In this document: piece after piece, positions 15,077 through 21,525 of the stretch | How positions within the stretch are numbered: the stretch's first letter is position 1 | Layout of the letters: each line of letters opens with the position of its first letter | Assembly: GCA_964483245.1 (NCBI GenBank) | Contig: CAZABP010000060.1 | Span: 1-25,887, forward strand | Direction: 5' to 3' | Source: CAZABP01 sp964483245 | GTDB lineage: Bacteria; Planctomycetota; UBA1135; UBA2386 | Length of the DNA: 25,887 bases | Position numbers and translations under genes: made by a program | The notes under the pieces: model-generated | Seen by the model: only the letters and a program-made list of their open reading frames with translations | What the model was told of the DNA's origin: nothing | Databases searched by the model: none

Positions 15077-16185
15077 CCGGCACTGGCGAGCAGCCGCCGT
15101 CTGCACCGAACCCGGCGCCGCCGAGCGGCGGTGCGCCGTGGTATCCGCAGGCGGATCGCGCGCCGAAGGCGGTCTCGTTCTACGTCGCGATCTTCCTCGG
15201 GCTGTTGTTGGTCATCTCGGTCGGCCTGAATCTGCTGCTGCTGTTGTTCAGCGCAGTCGGCTCGCTGACCGAGGGGATCGCGACCGGCAGCATCGAGGAG
15301 GAGGCCGGCTATCAGGTCGTGCAGATCGGTGGGGAGCGGGATGCACCGAAGCAGATCCTGCGGGTCCCGATCGAAGGCGCGATCGCCGAGCTGCAGTCGC
15401 CGATCCTCGGCGCCGCTGGCGGGACGGTGAGTCAGGTGCGGCGCAATTTGCGGCTCGCCGCGCGCGAGAAGTCGGTGGCCGGCGTGCTGTTCGACATCAA
15501 CTCGCCGGGGGGCGGCGTCGCCGACTCCGACGAGATCTACCGGCTGATCCGCGAGTTCCGCGACGAGCATCCGGACAAGGTCGTCATCGCGCTGCTCGGC
15601 GAGACGGCGGCGTCGGGTGGTTACTACATCGCCGCGGCCTGCCAGCACATCATGGCGCGCCCGACCGCGATCACCGGCTCGATCGGCGTGATCATGCAGA
15701 CCTGGAACTTCGCCGAGGCGATGGACAACCTCGGCATCGAGCAGGTCACGATCACGTCGGAGCGGACGCCGTACAAGGATCTGCTGTCGTTCAGCCGGCC
15801 GCCGTCGGAGGCGGAGAAGGCGTTGCTGCGCAGCATCGTCGAGGAGCTGTACGACCGGTTCGTGACCGTCGTCGACGACGGCCGGCCGAACATGAACCGC
15901 GCCGAGGTGGTCGCCGCGGCGACCGGCGCGATCTACTCGGCGCAGCAGGCGCGCGATCTCGGGCTCGTGGACGGGATCGGCTCGATCGACGATGCGGTGG
16001 CGTTCATCTCCGCCTACGAAGCGGTCGGTCCGGCGGCGCTGGTCGAGCAGCGACGGTTGCCCGGGCTCATGGAGACCCTGTTCGGCGTGCGCCGGGTGGC
16101 GCCGCAGCCGGAGACCGCGCTCGGCAAGGTGCTGAGCGCGTCGACCGGATCCCGCTTCCTGTACTTCTGGCCCGGTGGCCGCTGA
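15073..16185 (+). CDS. sppA: Signal peptide peptidase SppA (single-domain, membrane anchored)
   Basis: A 370-residue serine protease of the S49 family. A cytoplasmic Pro-rich N-terminus (1-32) precedes one membrane helix (about 35-63), and the catalytic domain follows. The Ser-Lys dyad is Ser181 in ETAASGGYYIAAA and Lys235 in SERTPYKDLLSF, 54 residues apart as in short SppA enzymes of the Bacillus type. FDINSPGGG and RPTAITGSIGVIM are further family marks. SppA degrades cleaved signal peptides in the membrane. Its start overlaps the end of one acyl-CoA dehydrogenase gene, and another begins eight bases after its stop, so it is embedded in a metabolic operon. No functional link to acyl-CoA metabolism is known to me. 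Confidence 0.92.
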   Translation: MTGTGEQPPSAPNPAPPSGGAPWYPQADRAPKAVSFYVAIFLGLLLVISVGLNLLLLLFSAVGSLTEGIATGSIEEEAGYQVVQIGGERDAPKQILRVPIEGAIAELQSPILGAAGGTVSQVRRNLRLAAREKSVAGVLFDINSPGGGVADSDEIYRLIREFRDEHPDKVVIALLGETAASGGYYIAAACQHIMARPTAITGSIGVIMQTWNFAEAMDNLGIEQVTITSERTPYKDLLSFSRPPSEAEKALLRSIVEELYDRFVTVVDDGRPNMNRAEVVAAATGAIYSAQQARDLGLVDGIGSIDDAVAFISAYEAVGPAALVEQRRLPGLMETLFGVRRVAPQPETALGKVLSASTGSRFLYFWPGGR

Positions 16186-16193
16186 CGACGCCG

Positions 16194-17258
16194 ATGCACA
16201 ACTTCGAGCTGAACGAGGATCTGGAGATGATCGTCGACACCGTCCGCCGGTTCGTCGACGAGCAGGCAGGGCCGGCAGCCCTCGAGCACGATGAGCACCG
16301 GCAGTTCGTGCGGGCGTCGCTCGAAGGACTCGCCGAGCTGGGCGTGTTCGGCCTGCCGATCGCGGAGGTGGCCGGCGGTGCCGGGCTCGGGCTCGTCGCG
16401 TTCGCGGCGGCGATCGAACCGATCGCGGCCGGCTGCGGTTCGACGGCGCGGCTGCTGGTCGGCCAGACCGGTGGGTGCGCGACGGCGCTCGCCGCGCTCG
16501 CAACCCCGGACGATGCCTGCGCTGCGCTGTCCGCCGGGGAGACGCTCGGCGCCTGGGTCGGGCCGGAGCACGGCGTGCGCAGCGACGGCGGCGCGCTCAC
16601 GGGCGAGGCGGCCTTGGTGACCGCGGCTGGCGAAGCGGAGCTGCTGGTCGTTGCCGCGCGTGACGCGGACGGAAAGGCGTCGCTGTGGAAGGTGGAGGCG
16701 GCCGACGTGCAGCGCGAGCCGGTCCCCGCGCTCGGCTTCCGGGCCTGCGCGCCGGCGCGCGTGCGCTTCACGAAGTCCGCTGCGACCCGGCTCGCTGAGG
16801 GCGGCGCGGCCGAGGCTGCGATCCGGCGCGCGCAGATCGCGACCTGGATCGGCGATGCCGCCCTCGCGGTCGGGCTCGCACGCGCGTCCTTCGAGCTGTC
16901 GCGCCGCCATGCGCACGACCGGATCGCGTTCGGCAAGCCGCTGTTCCACCAGCAGGCCGTCGCGCACAAGCTGGTCGAGTCCATGCGCCGCGCCGAGGCC
17001 GCGCGGCATCTCGCCTGGCACGCAGCCCGGCTCGCCGATGGCGGTGCCGACGCCGCCGATGCCGCGCGGATGGCGAAGCTCGAAGCCGTCACCGCCGCCG
17101 TGCACGCCGGCGACGAAGGGATCCAGATCCACGGCGGGTTCGGCTACACGGTCGAGTACCACGTCGAGCGCCACTACCGCGACGCGATGGCGCTGACCGT
17201 GCTGGATGGCGGCGCCGAGCAGCTGCGCGACCAACTCGCGAAGTCGATCGCGCTCTGA
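16194..17258 (+). CDS. Divergent acyl-CoA dehydrogenase paralogue
   Basis: A 354-residue protein, shorter than the 380-390 typical for the family. The C-terminal half is clearly related: RRHAHDRIAFGKPLFHQQAVAHKLVESM and IQIHGGFGYTVEYHVERHYRDA. The middle beta domain lacks the usual CLTEP-x-GSD FAD motif; the region reads LGAWVGPEHGVRSDGG and is compressed. At the position of the catalytic Glu of the YEGT motif the sequence is VLDGGAEQL, so Asp338 stands there. This could mean altered substrate geometry, reduced activity or a partner role beside the canonical enzyme, as known for some heteromeric acyl-CoA dehydrogenases such as those of steroid catabolism (inference). It is the last gene of the operon. 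Confidence 0.88.
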   Translation: MHNFELNEDLEMIVDTVRRFVDEQAGPAALEHDEHRQFVRASLEGLAELGVFGLPIAEVAGGAGLGLVAFAAAIEPIAAGCGSTARLLVGQTGGCATALAALATPDDACAALSAGETLGAWVGPEHGVRSDGGALTGEAALVTAAGEAELLVVAARDADGKASLWKVEAADVQREPVPALGFRACAPARVRFTKSAATRLAEGGAAEAAIRRAQIATWIGDAALAVGLARASFELSRRHAHDRIAFGKPLFHQQAVAHKLVESMRRAEAARHLAWHAARLADGGADAADAARMAKLEAVTAAVHAGDEGIQIHGGFGYTVEYHVERHYRDAMALTVLDGGAEQLRDQLAKSIAL

Positions 17259-17272
17259 CTGCGTGGCCGGTT

Positions 17273-17285
17273 GGGGTCTGACCCC
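17273..17285. terminator. GGGGT-CTG-ACCCC hairpin between convergent genes
   Basis: A five-base stem, GGGGT (17273-17277) and ACCCC (17281-17285), with a CTG loop, lies in the 44-base gap between the convergent ends of the acyl-CoA dehydrogenase and the TRASH-like gene. A CTTT follows on the plus strand. It may terminate either transcript weakly. The motif may also be a dispersed repeat unit. Confidence 0.35.
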
Positions 17286-17302
17286 CTTTGACTACTCTTC
17301 GG

Positions 17303-18046
17303 CTACTTGCGCGGCGCGGGGGCTGGCTGAGCTTCCTTGCCGGTCTCCTTGTCCTTCGGCTGCTCCTTCTCCGCTTTCGCCTGCTGCAGCTTGCGGTTCT
17401 CGGCCGTGACCTTGGCCGCGATTTCGTTCGGCTTCGCCTGCACCTTCTCGATGCAGTCCTCGCAGCAGAGCTTGATCAGCGTGTTGCCGTGGACGACTTC
17501 GACGGCCTGTTCGTCCAGGTCGTGGCCGCTGACGGGGCAGGTCGTGCTCAGGTAGCCTTTGCGTTGCGCTTGCAGCGCCGCCTCCTCGAGGTCCGCGAGG
17601 ATCTCGGCCTTGCGCGCGGTCGCGCGCTTGGTGCAGTTGCCGCAGCAGAGCTGGACGAGCTTGCCATCCAGCACGATCGACTTCGGGCCTCCCATCGAAT
17701 CGAGCGCCTTGCCGCTGACGACGCACTTGGTCAGCGGGTAGTTCGGCTGTTGCTGGGCGACGATCGCGGCATCCAGCTTCTCGGCGTACTGCGCCGGCTC
17801 CGCTTCGATCTTGGCCGGGCACTTGCCGCAACAGGTTTTGTAGGTGCGGCCTTCGACCTCGACGGTCTTGGCACCTTCGCCGAGTGCCTTGCCGGACACG
17901 ATGCAGGTGTCGAGCGGGTAGCCGTCGGTCTTGACGATGGCCGGCACGGCTTTGGGGGCCGCAGCCGGCGCCGCGGCGGGCTCCTGGCTCGGTGCCGCGA
18001 GGGCCAGGACGAACGGGACGAACAGCAGCAGGGACTTCCGGATCAT
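17303..18046 (-). CDS. Exported protein with three TRASH/YHS-like metal-binding repeats
   Basis: A 247-residue protein. ATG at 18046 is set by a near-perfect ribosome-binding site GGAGGTGA (18051-18058). A signal peptide covers about 1-21, followed by an Ala/Pro linker. Three repeats of about 50 residues follow (beginning near 43, 103 and 168). Each has the form Y-x3-(T/K)-C-x-VSG-x2-L, a beta segment such as VEVEGRTYKTCC, then CC-x2-C and a helix, the Cys pattern of TRASH/YHS-type domains (C-x-VSG ... CCxxC). The C-terminus is Lys/Glu/Pro-rich. The family pattern points to binding of a heavy metal such as copper, mercury or zinc outside the cytoplasm; the metal is not determined. It may store or scavenge metal. 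Confidence 0.8.
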   Translation of the reverse strand: MIRKSLLLFVPFVLALAAPSQEPAAAPAAAPKAVPAIVKTDGYPLDTCIVSGKALGEGAKTVEVEGRTYKTCCGKCPAKIEAEPAQYAEKLDAAIVAQQQPNYPLTKCVVSGKALDSMGGPKSIVLDGKLVQLCCGNCTKRATARKAEILADLEEAALQAQRKGYLSTTCPVSGHDLDEQAVEVVHGNTLIKLCCEDCIEKVQAKPNEIAAKVTAENRKLQQAKAEKEQPKDKETGKEAQPAPAPRK

Positions 18047-18088
18047 GGGTTCACCTCCACGGACGGGGGATGTGCGGGAAGCCGGATG

Positions 18089-18790
18089 CTACGACGCGGC
18101 CGGGCTTCCGGTCCCGGGAGCCCGCCGGGCCCGGGCATAGTGCCAGATCCCCTGATACGGCCCGATCGCGCAGTAGAGCAGCCCGGCGACCGCCATCCAG
18201 GTCGGCGGCGCAAGCCAGGCAACCAGCACCGATGCCGCCGCGATCCCGACGTTGCCGAGCGCCCCGCCGATCTGCGAGCGCGTCGCGTACTCCTCGGCGC
18301 GGGACAACTCGAGGCTGTCGCGGCGGCGCAGCGCGTGTGCGTGCAGCAGCGCGAACACCAGGAACACGCCGAAGAACCCCAGGCCGTACACGATCAGCAG
18401 CTCCCGCGCCTGCGCCCCCGTGATCTTCGTCAGCCCAAGCTCCTCCTGGCCGATGCCGAGCAGCATGCTGGCCAGGAACGAGAACATGAACTTCAGCGGG
18501 TAGACGTAGAACAGCACCAGGAACAGCAGCAGGCTGTTCAGCAGGATCGTCGTCCCGTCGCGCAGCGCGTAGCGGCGGAAGAAGACGTAGTGCTCGTACC
18601 AGATCCAGACCAGGATCGCGAACGTCGCCGCGAACGGCACGAAGCTGCTCATCGCCGCCTGCATCTCCGCCAGCGACGGCGACTCGAACGAGACGATCAG
18701 CAGCGTGACCGCCAGCGCGAAGACCGCATCGCTGAAACCCTCGAGCCGCGACACGTCCCCGCCGCGCCAGCGGAAGCCATGGCGGTCCAT
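18089..18790 (-). CDS. TMEM175-family potassium channel homologue
   Basis: A 233-residue membrane protein with about six predicted helices, the size of bacterial TMEM175 proteins. The hallmark RLEGFSDAVFALAVTLLI (from residue 15) matches the R-x3-FSDAVFAIA signature of the first helix, which lines the pore in characterised family members. Start: ATG at 18790; an upstream in-frame ATG at 18859 would overlap the start of the divergent gene. Neither has a convincing ribosome-binding site. Bacterial members conduct potassium as homotetramers; selectivity here is inferred by family. The protein ends with a short Arg/Pro/Ser-rich tail. The 67-base gap to the divergent exported protein must hold both promoters. 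Confidence 0.82.
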   Translation of the reverse strand: MDRHGFRWRGGDVSRLEGFSDAVFALAVTLLIVSFESPSLAEMQAAMSSFVPFAATFAILVWIWYEHYVFFRRYALRDGTTILLNSLLLFLVLFYVYPLKFMFSFLASMLLGIGQEELGLTKITGAQARELLIVYGLGFFGVFLVFALLHAHALRRRDSLELSRAEEYATRSQIGGALGNVGIAAASVLVAWLAPPTWMAVAGLLYCAIGPYQGIWHYARARRAPGTGSPAAS

Positions 18791-18857
18791 GTGCGGAGGG
18801 AGGTCCTGGCGCAGCAGCGATGGCAAGGCGGCACTAGAGTTGCTGGCCGACCCTGCC

Positions 18858-19358
18858 ATGTCCACTCTGCGCCACGTCCTCCTGCTGTCGGCCGCCGCCC
18901 TGTCCTGGTCCTGCGCGATGCCGCCCGAGCGGCTGCCGACCTCGATCGCGCAGGAGGCGGAGCAATGGCCCAAGCTGAAGCTGCTGAAGGCCGAGCTGTG
19001 GGAGAAGAGCTACGAACCGGCGATGTTCCAGGTGGCGGGGCATGGCGAGGTCCGCGTCGACGAGTGGCATCTCGAGGGCGGACCCGGCTGGGAATACGTG
19101 CGGGCGCGCTTCACGTACCGCAACACGTCGGAGCGCGCGCTCGACGAGGTCGTCGTGACGCTGGTGCTGCGCAATCATGACGGTGCCAAGACCACGGTCG
19201 GCAAGGTGCGGCTGATCCATCCGTGGGGGAGACCGCTGATGCCGGGCACGTTCTACGCCGACGAGGTACGTGCGCCGCTGGACGGCATCCACTGGGATCC
19301 GCAGGGATGGAGCCTGTCGGTCGGGATCGCCGGCAAGGAATACCGGCCGTACTCCTGA
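18858..19358 (+). CDS. Small exported protein, possibly lipoprotein, unknown function
   Basis: A 166-residue protein with an N-terminal export signal (residues 1-19) ending AALSWSC. The Cys at 19 could be lipidated, but the residues before it (S-W-S) are a poor lipobox, so plain secretion is also possible. The mature part has a helical, charged stretch (EAEQWPKLKLLKAELWEKSY) and then a beta-rich region with VRARFTYRNTSERALDEVVVTLVLRNHDG, a pattern seen in small immunoglobulin-like or FxxLxx-type periplasmic domains. No catalytic motif is apparent. Convergent with the GNAT gene. The ribosome-binding site is weak. Confidence 0.65.
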   Translation: MSTLRHVLLLSAAALSWSCAMPPERLPTSIAQEAEQWPKLKLLKAELWEKSYEPAMFQVAGHGEVRVDEWHLEGGPGWEYVRARFTYRNTSERALDEVVVTLVLRNHDGAKTTVGKVRLIHPWGRPLMPGTFYADEVRAPLDGIHWDPQGWSLSVGIAGKEYRPYS

Positions 19359-19370
19359 CGCCGGTCACAG

Positions 19371-19967
19371 TCATCCGCCGCTGGCGCCGCGCAGCCGGCG
19401 CCGCAGGATCGGGCGCGTCGCGGACCGGCGCGCGACTTCGGTGAACCGGCACTTCTCGAACGCCGACGCGATCCCGGTCCAGGCGAACACATCCGGGACG
19501 TTCCCCTTGGTCGGATCGATCGGATACGCCTCGACGATCTTGGCACCGTGCGCGCGCGCGTGCGCGACGGCTGCTTCGATCAGCTTGGCCGAGAGCCCGC
19601 GGCGCCGCCACGCACGCGCGAGGTAGAAGCACGCGATCGACCAGACTTCCGCATCGTCGACCGGTGCCAGCACGCGCGAACGCGCCAGGCGCGTGAACTC
19701 ACCGCGCGGCGCGATCGCGCACCATGCGACCGCTTCCTCGCCGACATAGGCGAGCACGCCGGGAGCTGGCTCTGCGGCGGCGCGCGCGCGCATCAGCCGG
19801 CGGTTCGGCTCACCCTTGTTGCGCGCGTACTCCGACGAGCTCTGGCGCATCGTCATGCACCAACACCCGCCGCACGCGCCGTTGGCGCCGAACAGGCGCT
19901 CGAGGTCCGGCCAGCGTTCCTTCGTCAGCGGATGGAACACGGGACGCAGGCGGCTCGCGGCGGACAT
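19371..19967 (-). CDS. GNAT-family N-acetyltransferase
   Basis: A 198-residue protein. It has the pattern of a GNAT subfamily with an N-terminal Cys-rich motif, ANGACGGCWCMTMR near residue 29, followed by an AYVGEEAVAWCAIAPRGEF strand pair. The acetyl-CoA binding segment is SIACFYLARAWRRRGLSAKLIEAAVAHARAHGA (about 110-142, with R-x2-R/G-x-G/A variant), and a late EAYPID and GIASAFEKCRFTEVAR match the usual family ending. The substrate is unknown. It is 31 bases downstream of hsp20 on the same strand and may be co-transcribed with it. Confidence 0.85.
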   Translation of the reverse strand: MSAASRLRPVFHPLTKERWPDLERLFGANGACGGCWCMTMRQSSSEYARNKGEPNRRLMRARAAAEPAPGVLAYVGEEAVAWCAIAPRGEFTRLARSRVLAPVDDAEVWSIACFYLARAWRRRGLSAKLIEAAVAHARAHGAKIVEAYPIDPTKGNVPDVFAWTGIASAFEKCRFTEVARRSATRPILRRRLRGASGG

Positions 19968-19998
19968 GCCGCCGCGAGCGTAGCGAGCAGCCGTGCGC

Positions 19999-20475
19999 TC
20001 AGTCAGCCGTCTTGACCGCGATCTTCTTGGTCGGGGTCGGCTCGACCTTGGGGATCGTCAGCATCAGGATGCCGCGCTTGTAGACGGCTTCGATCTGATC
20101 GGTCTTCAGTCCGGTCGGGAGCTGCAGGGTCCGCTGGAACGAGCCGTATTCCTGCTCGACGCGGTGGTAGTCCTTGCCCTTCTTCTCCTGCTCGAACTTG
20201 CGCTCGGCGCTGACGATCAGCTGGTTGCCGAGCACCTCGACCTTGATGTCCTTCTCGTCGAGCCCCGGCATCTCGAGGCTGACGATCAGCGTCTTCTCCT
20301 CCTCGGCGATGTCGACCGCCGGGATCATCGCCTGCGCGAACGCCTGCGGCAGCCGGGTCGTCAGAGCCGGCACGTTCCAGCTCCAACCGTTGCCGAAGAA
20401 GTCGTCGAACAGACTCGTGAACGGCCGGCGGAGCAGTTCGTCACTGCGCTGGCGGACCGTCGGGAACAACTTCAT
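19999..20475 (-). CDS. Hsp20/alpha-crystallin small heat-shock protein
   Basis: A 158-residue chaperone of typical Hsp20 length. The N-terminus (FTSLFDDFFGNGW) is the usual flexible region. The alpha-crystallin domain spans about 50-150, with VDIAEEEKTLIVSLEMPGLDEKDIKVEVLGNQL, the loop KKGKDYHRVEQEYGSFQRTLQLP and the KRGILMLTIPK motif (G-x-L). The C-terminal tail has TKKIAVK in the I-x-I/V-like position used for oligomer contacts. The ATG at 20475 lies five bases after AAGAGGAGG. That ribosome-binding site is in the stem of a perfect hairpin (20483-20505), so translation may rise with temperature. Confidence 0.92.
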   Translation of the reverse strand: MKLFPTVRQRSDELLRRPFTSLFDDFFGNGWSWNVPALTTRLPQAFAQAMIPAVDIAEEEKTLIVSLEMPGLDEKDIKVEVLGNQLIVSAERKFEQEKKGKDYHRVEQEYGSFQRTLQLPTGLKTDQIEAVYKRGILMLTIPKVEPTPTKKIAVKTAD

Positions 20476-20505
20476 GTTGGCCTCCTCTTGCGGACCGGAA
20501 GAGGA
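20476..20505 (-). promoter_or_regulatory. Candidate RNA thermometer in hsp20 leader
   Basis: Read on the minus strand, TCCTCTT is followed by a nine-base loop and AAGAGGA, a perfect seven-base inverted repeat (20483-20505). The 3' arm contains most of the Shine-Dalgarno sequence AAGAGGAGG. Pairing would hide the ribosome-binding site at low temperature and melt on heating. Small heat-shock genes in several bacteria (ROSE elements, Synechocystis hsp17) are known to use such leaders. Seven base pairs with four G-C pairs is a plausible but modest hairpin, and chance complementarity between purine-rich and pyrimidine-rich runs is possible. Confidence 0.5.
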
Positions 20506-20550
20506 CGCCCACCGGCACAGCGGAATTTCCGTCGCCGGCTCGCGTGAACG

Positions 20551-21525
20551 TCAGCGTGCGCCGCGCAACGCCTGCTCCGCCGCGGCGAGCGGATCCGCGG
20601 CGCCACTCGCGACCGCGGCCCGCGCCTGCGCGATCGCGGTTGCGTGCGCCGGATCCGCCTGCAGACGCTGCAGCAGACGATCGCGCAGCGAGCGGTCGAA
20701 CCACAGCAGATCCTGCGCGCGCCGGCGCGCCTTGCGTGCGCCGGCCTGCTCGGGTGTCGCAAACGACGACACTTCGCTCACCACGTCACCGATGCCGGCC
20801 CCGGTGCGCGACGACGCGCACAGCACCCGCGGCATCGCGGTCTCGCCGCGCAACAGCCGCAGCGCGGCCGTCATCTCGGCACGCGCTGCCTCCGCGAGCG
20901 GCAGCGCGGCGCCGTCCGCCTTGTGCAGCACGACGACGTCGGCGACCTCCATGATCCCGCGCTTGATCCCCTGCAACTCGTCACCGGCCTGCACCAACAG
21001 CAACAGGATGCAGCAATCGACGAGGTCCGCGATCGCGACCTCGGCCTGACCGATCCCGATCGTCTCGATGCAGACGACCCCGAACCCGGCGGCGGCGCAC
21101 AGCCGCGCCGCCTCGCGGGTCCTCCGCGCGATGCCGCCGCCGGCATCACCGCCGGGACTCGGCCGGATGAACGCCTGCGGCGCACGCGCGAGCCGCTCCA
21201 TCCGCGTCTTGTCACCGAGGATCGAGCCGCCGCTCCGCTGGCTGGTCGGATCGACGGCCAGCACCGCGATCGATTCGCCACGTGCGATCAGCGCGTTGCC
21301 GAACGCCTCCAGGAACGTGCTCTTGCCGACCCCCGGCGCACCGCAGACGCCGACGCGCAGCGCCGCATCACCGACGCCGTGCAGCAGCTGCATCAGTTCC
21401 GCCGCCTGCCGCTCGTGTTCCGGCAGCTGGCTCTCGACCAGCGTGATCCCGCGCGCCAGCGCGGCACGATCCCCGGACCGGATCGCGGCCGCGAGCGCCG
21501 CCGGTGCTGCGGGCGCTGCGCTCAC
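20551..21525 (-). CDS. meaB: MeaB-type G-protein chaperone of methylmalonyl-CoA mutase
   Basis: A 324-residue P-loop GTPase that protects and loads the B12 cofactor of the mutase. Its ATG at 21525 overlaps the mutB stop by four bases. It shows the Walker A motif GAPGVGKST (62-70), VDPTSQRSGGSILGDKTRM (91-109), RPSPGGDAGGG, the IETIGIGQAE switch-like segment and LQGIKRGIMEVADVV. The guanine-specificity motif is HKAD (201-204), where MeaB proteins normally have NKAD; the Asn is replaced by His. That residue usually contacts the guanine ring, so nucleotide preference may be altered. The length agrees with the family. It closes the mutase operon; hsp20 lies 75 bases downstream. Confidence 0.93.
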   Translation of the reverse strand: MSAAPAAPAALAAAIRSGDRAALARGITLVESQLPEHERQAAELMQLLHGVGDAALRVGVCGAPGVGKSTFLEAFGNALIARGESIAVLAVDPTSQRSGGSILGDKTRMERLARAPQAFIRPSPGGDAGGGIARRTREAARLCAAAGFGVVCIETIGIGQAEVAIADLVDCCILLLLVQAGDELQGIKRGIMEVADVVVLHKADGAALPLAEAARAEMTAALRLLRGETAMPRVLCASSRTGAGIGDVVSEVSSFATPEQAGARKARRRAQDLLWFDRSLRDRLLQRLQADPAHATAIAQARAAVASGAADPLAAAEQALRGAR

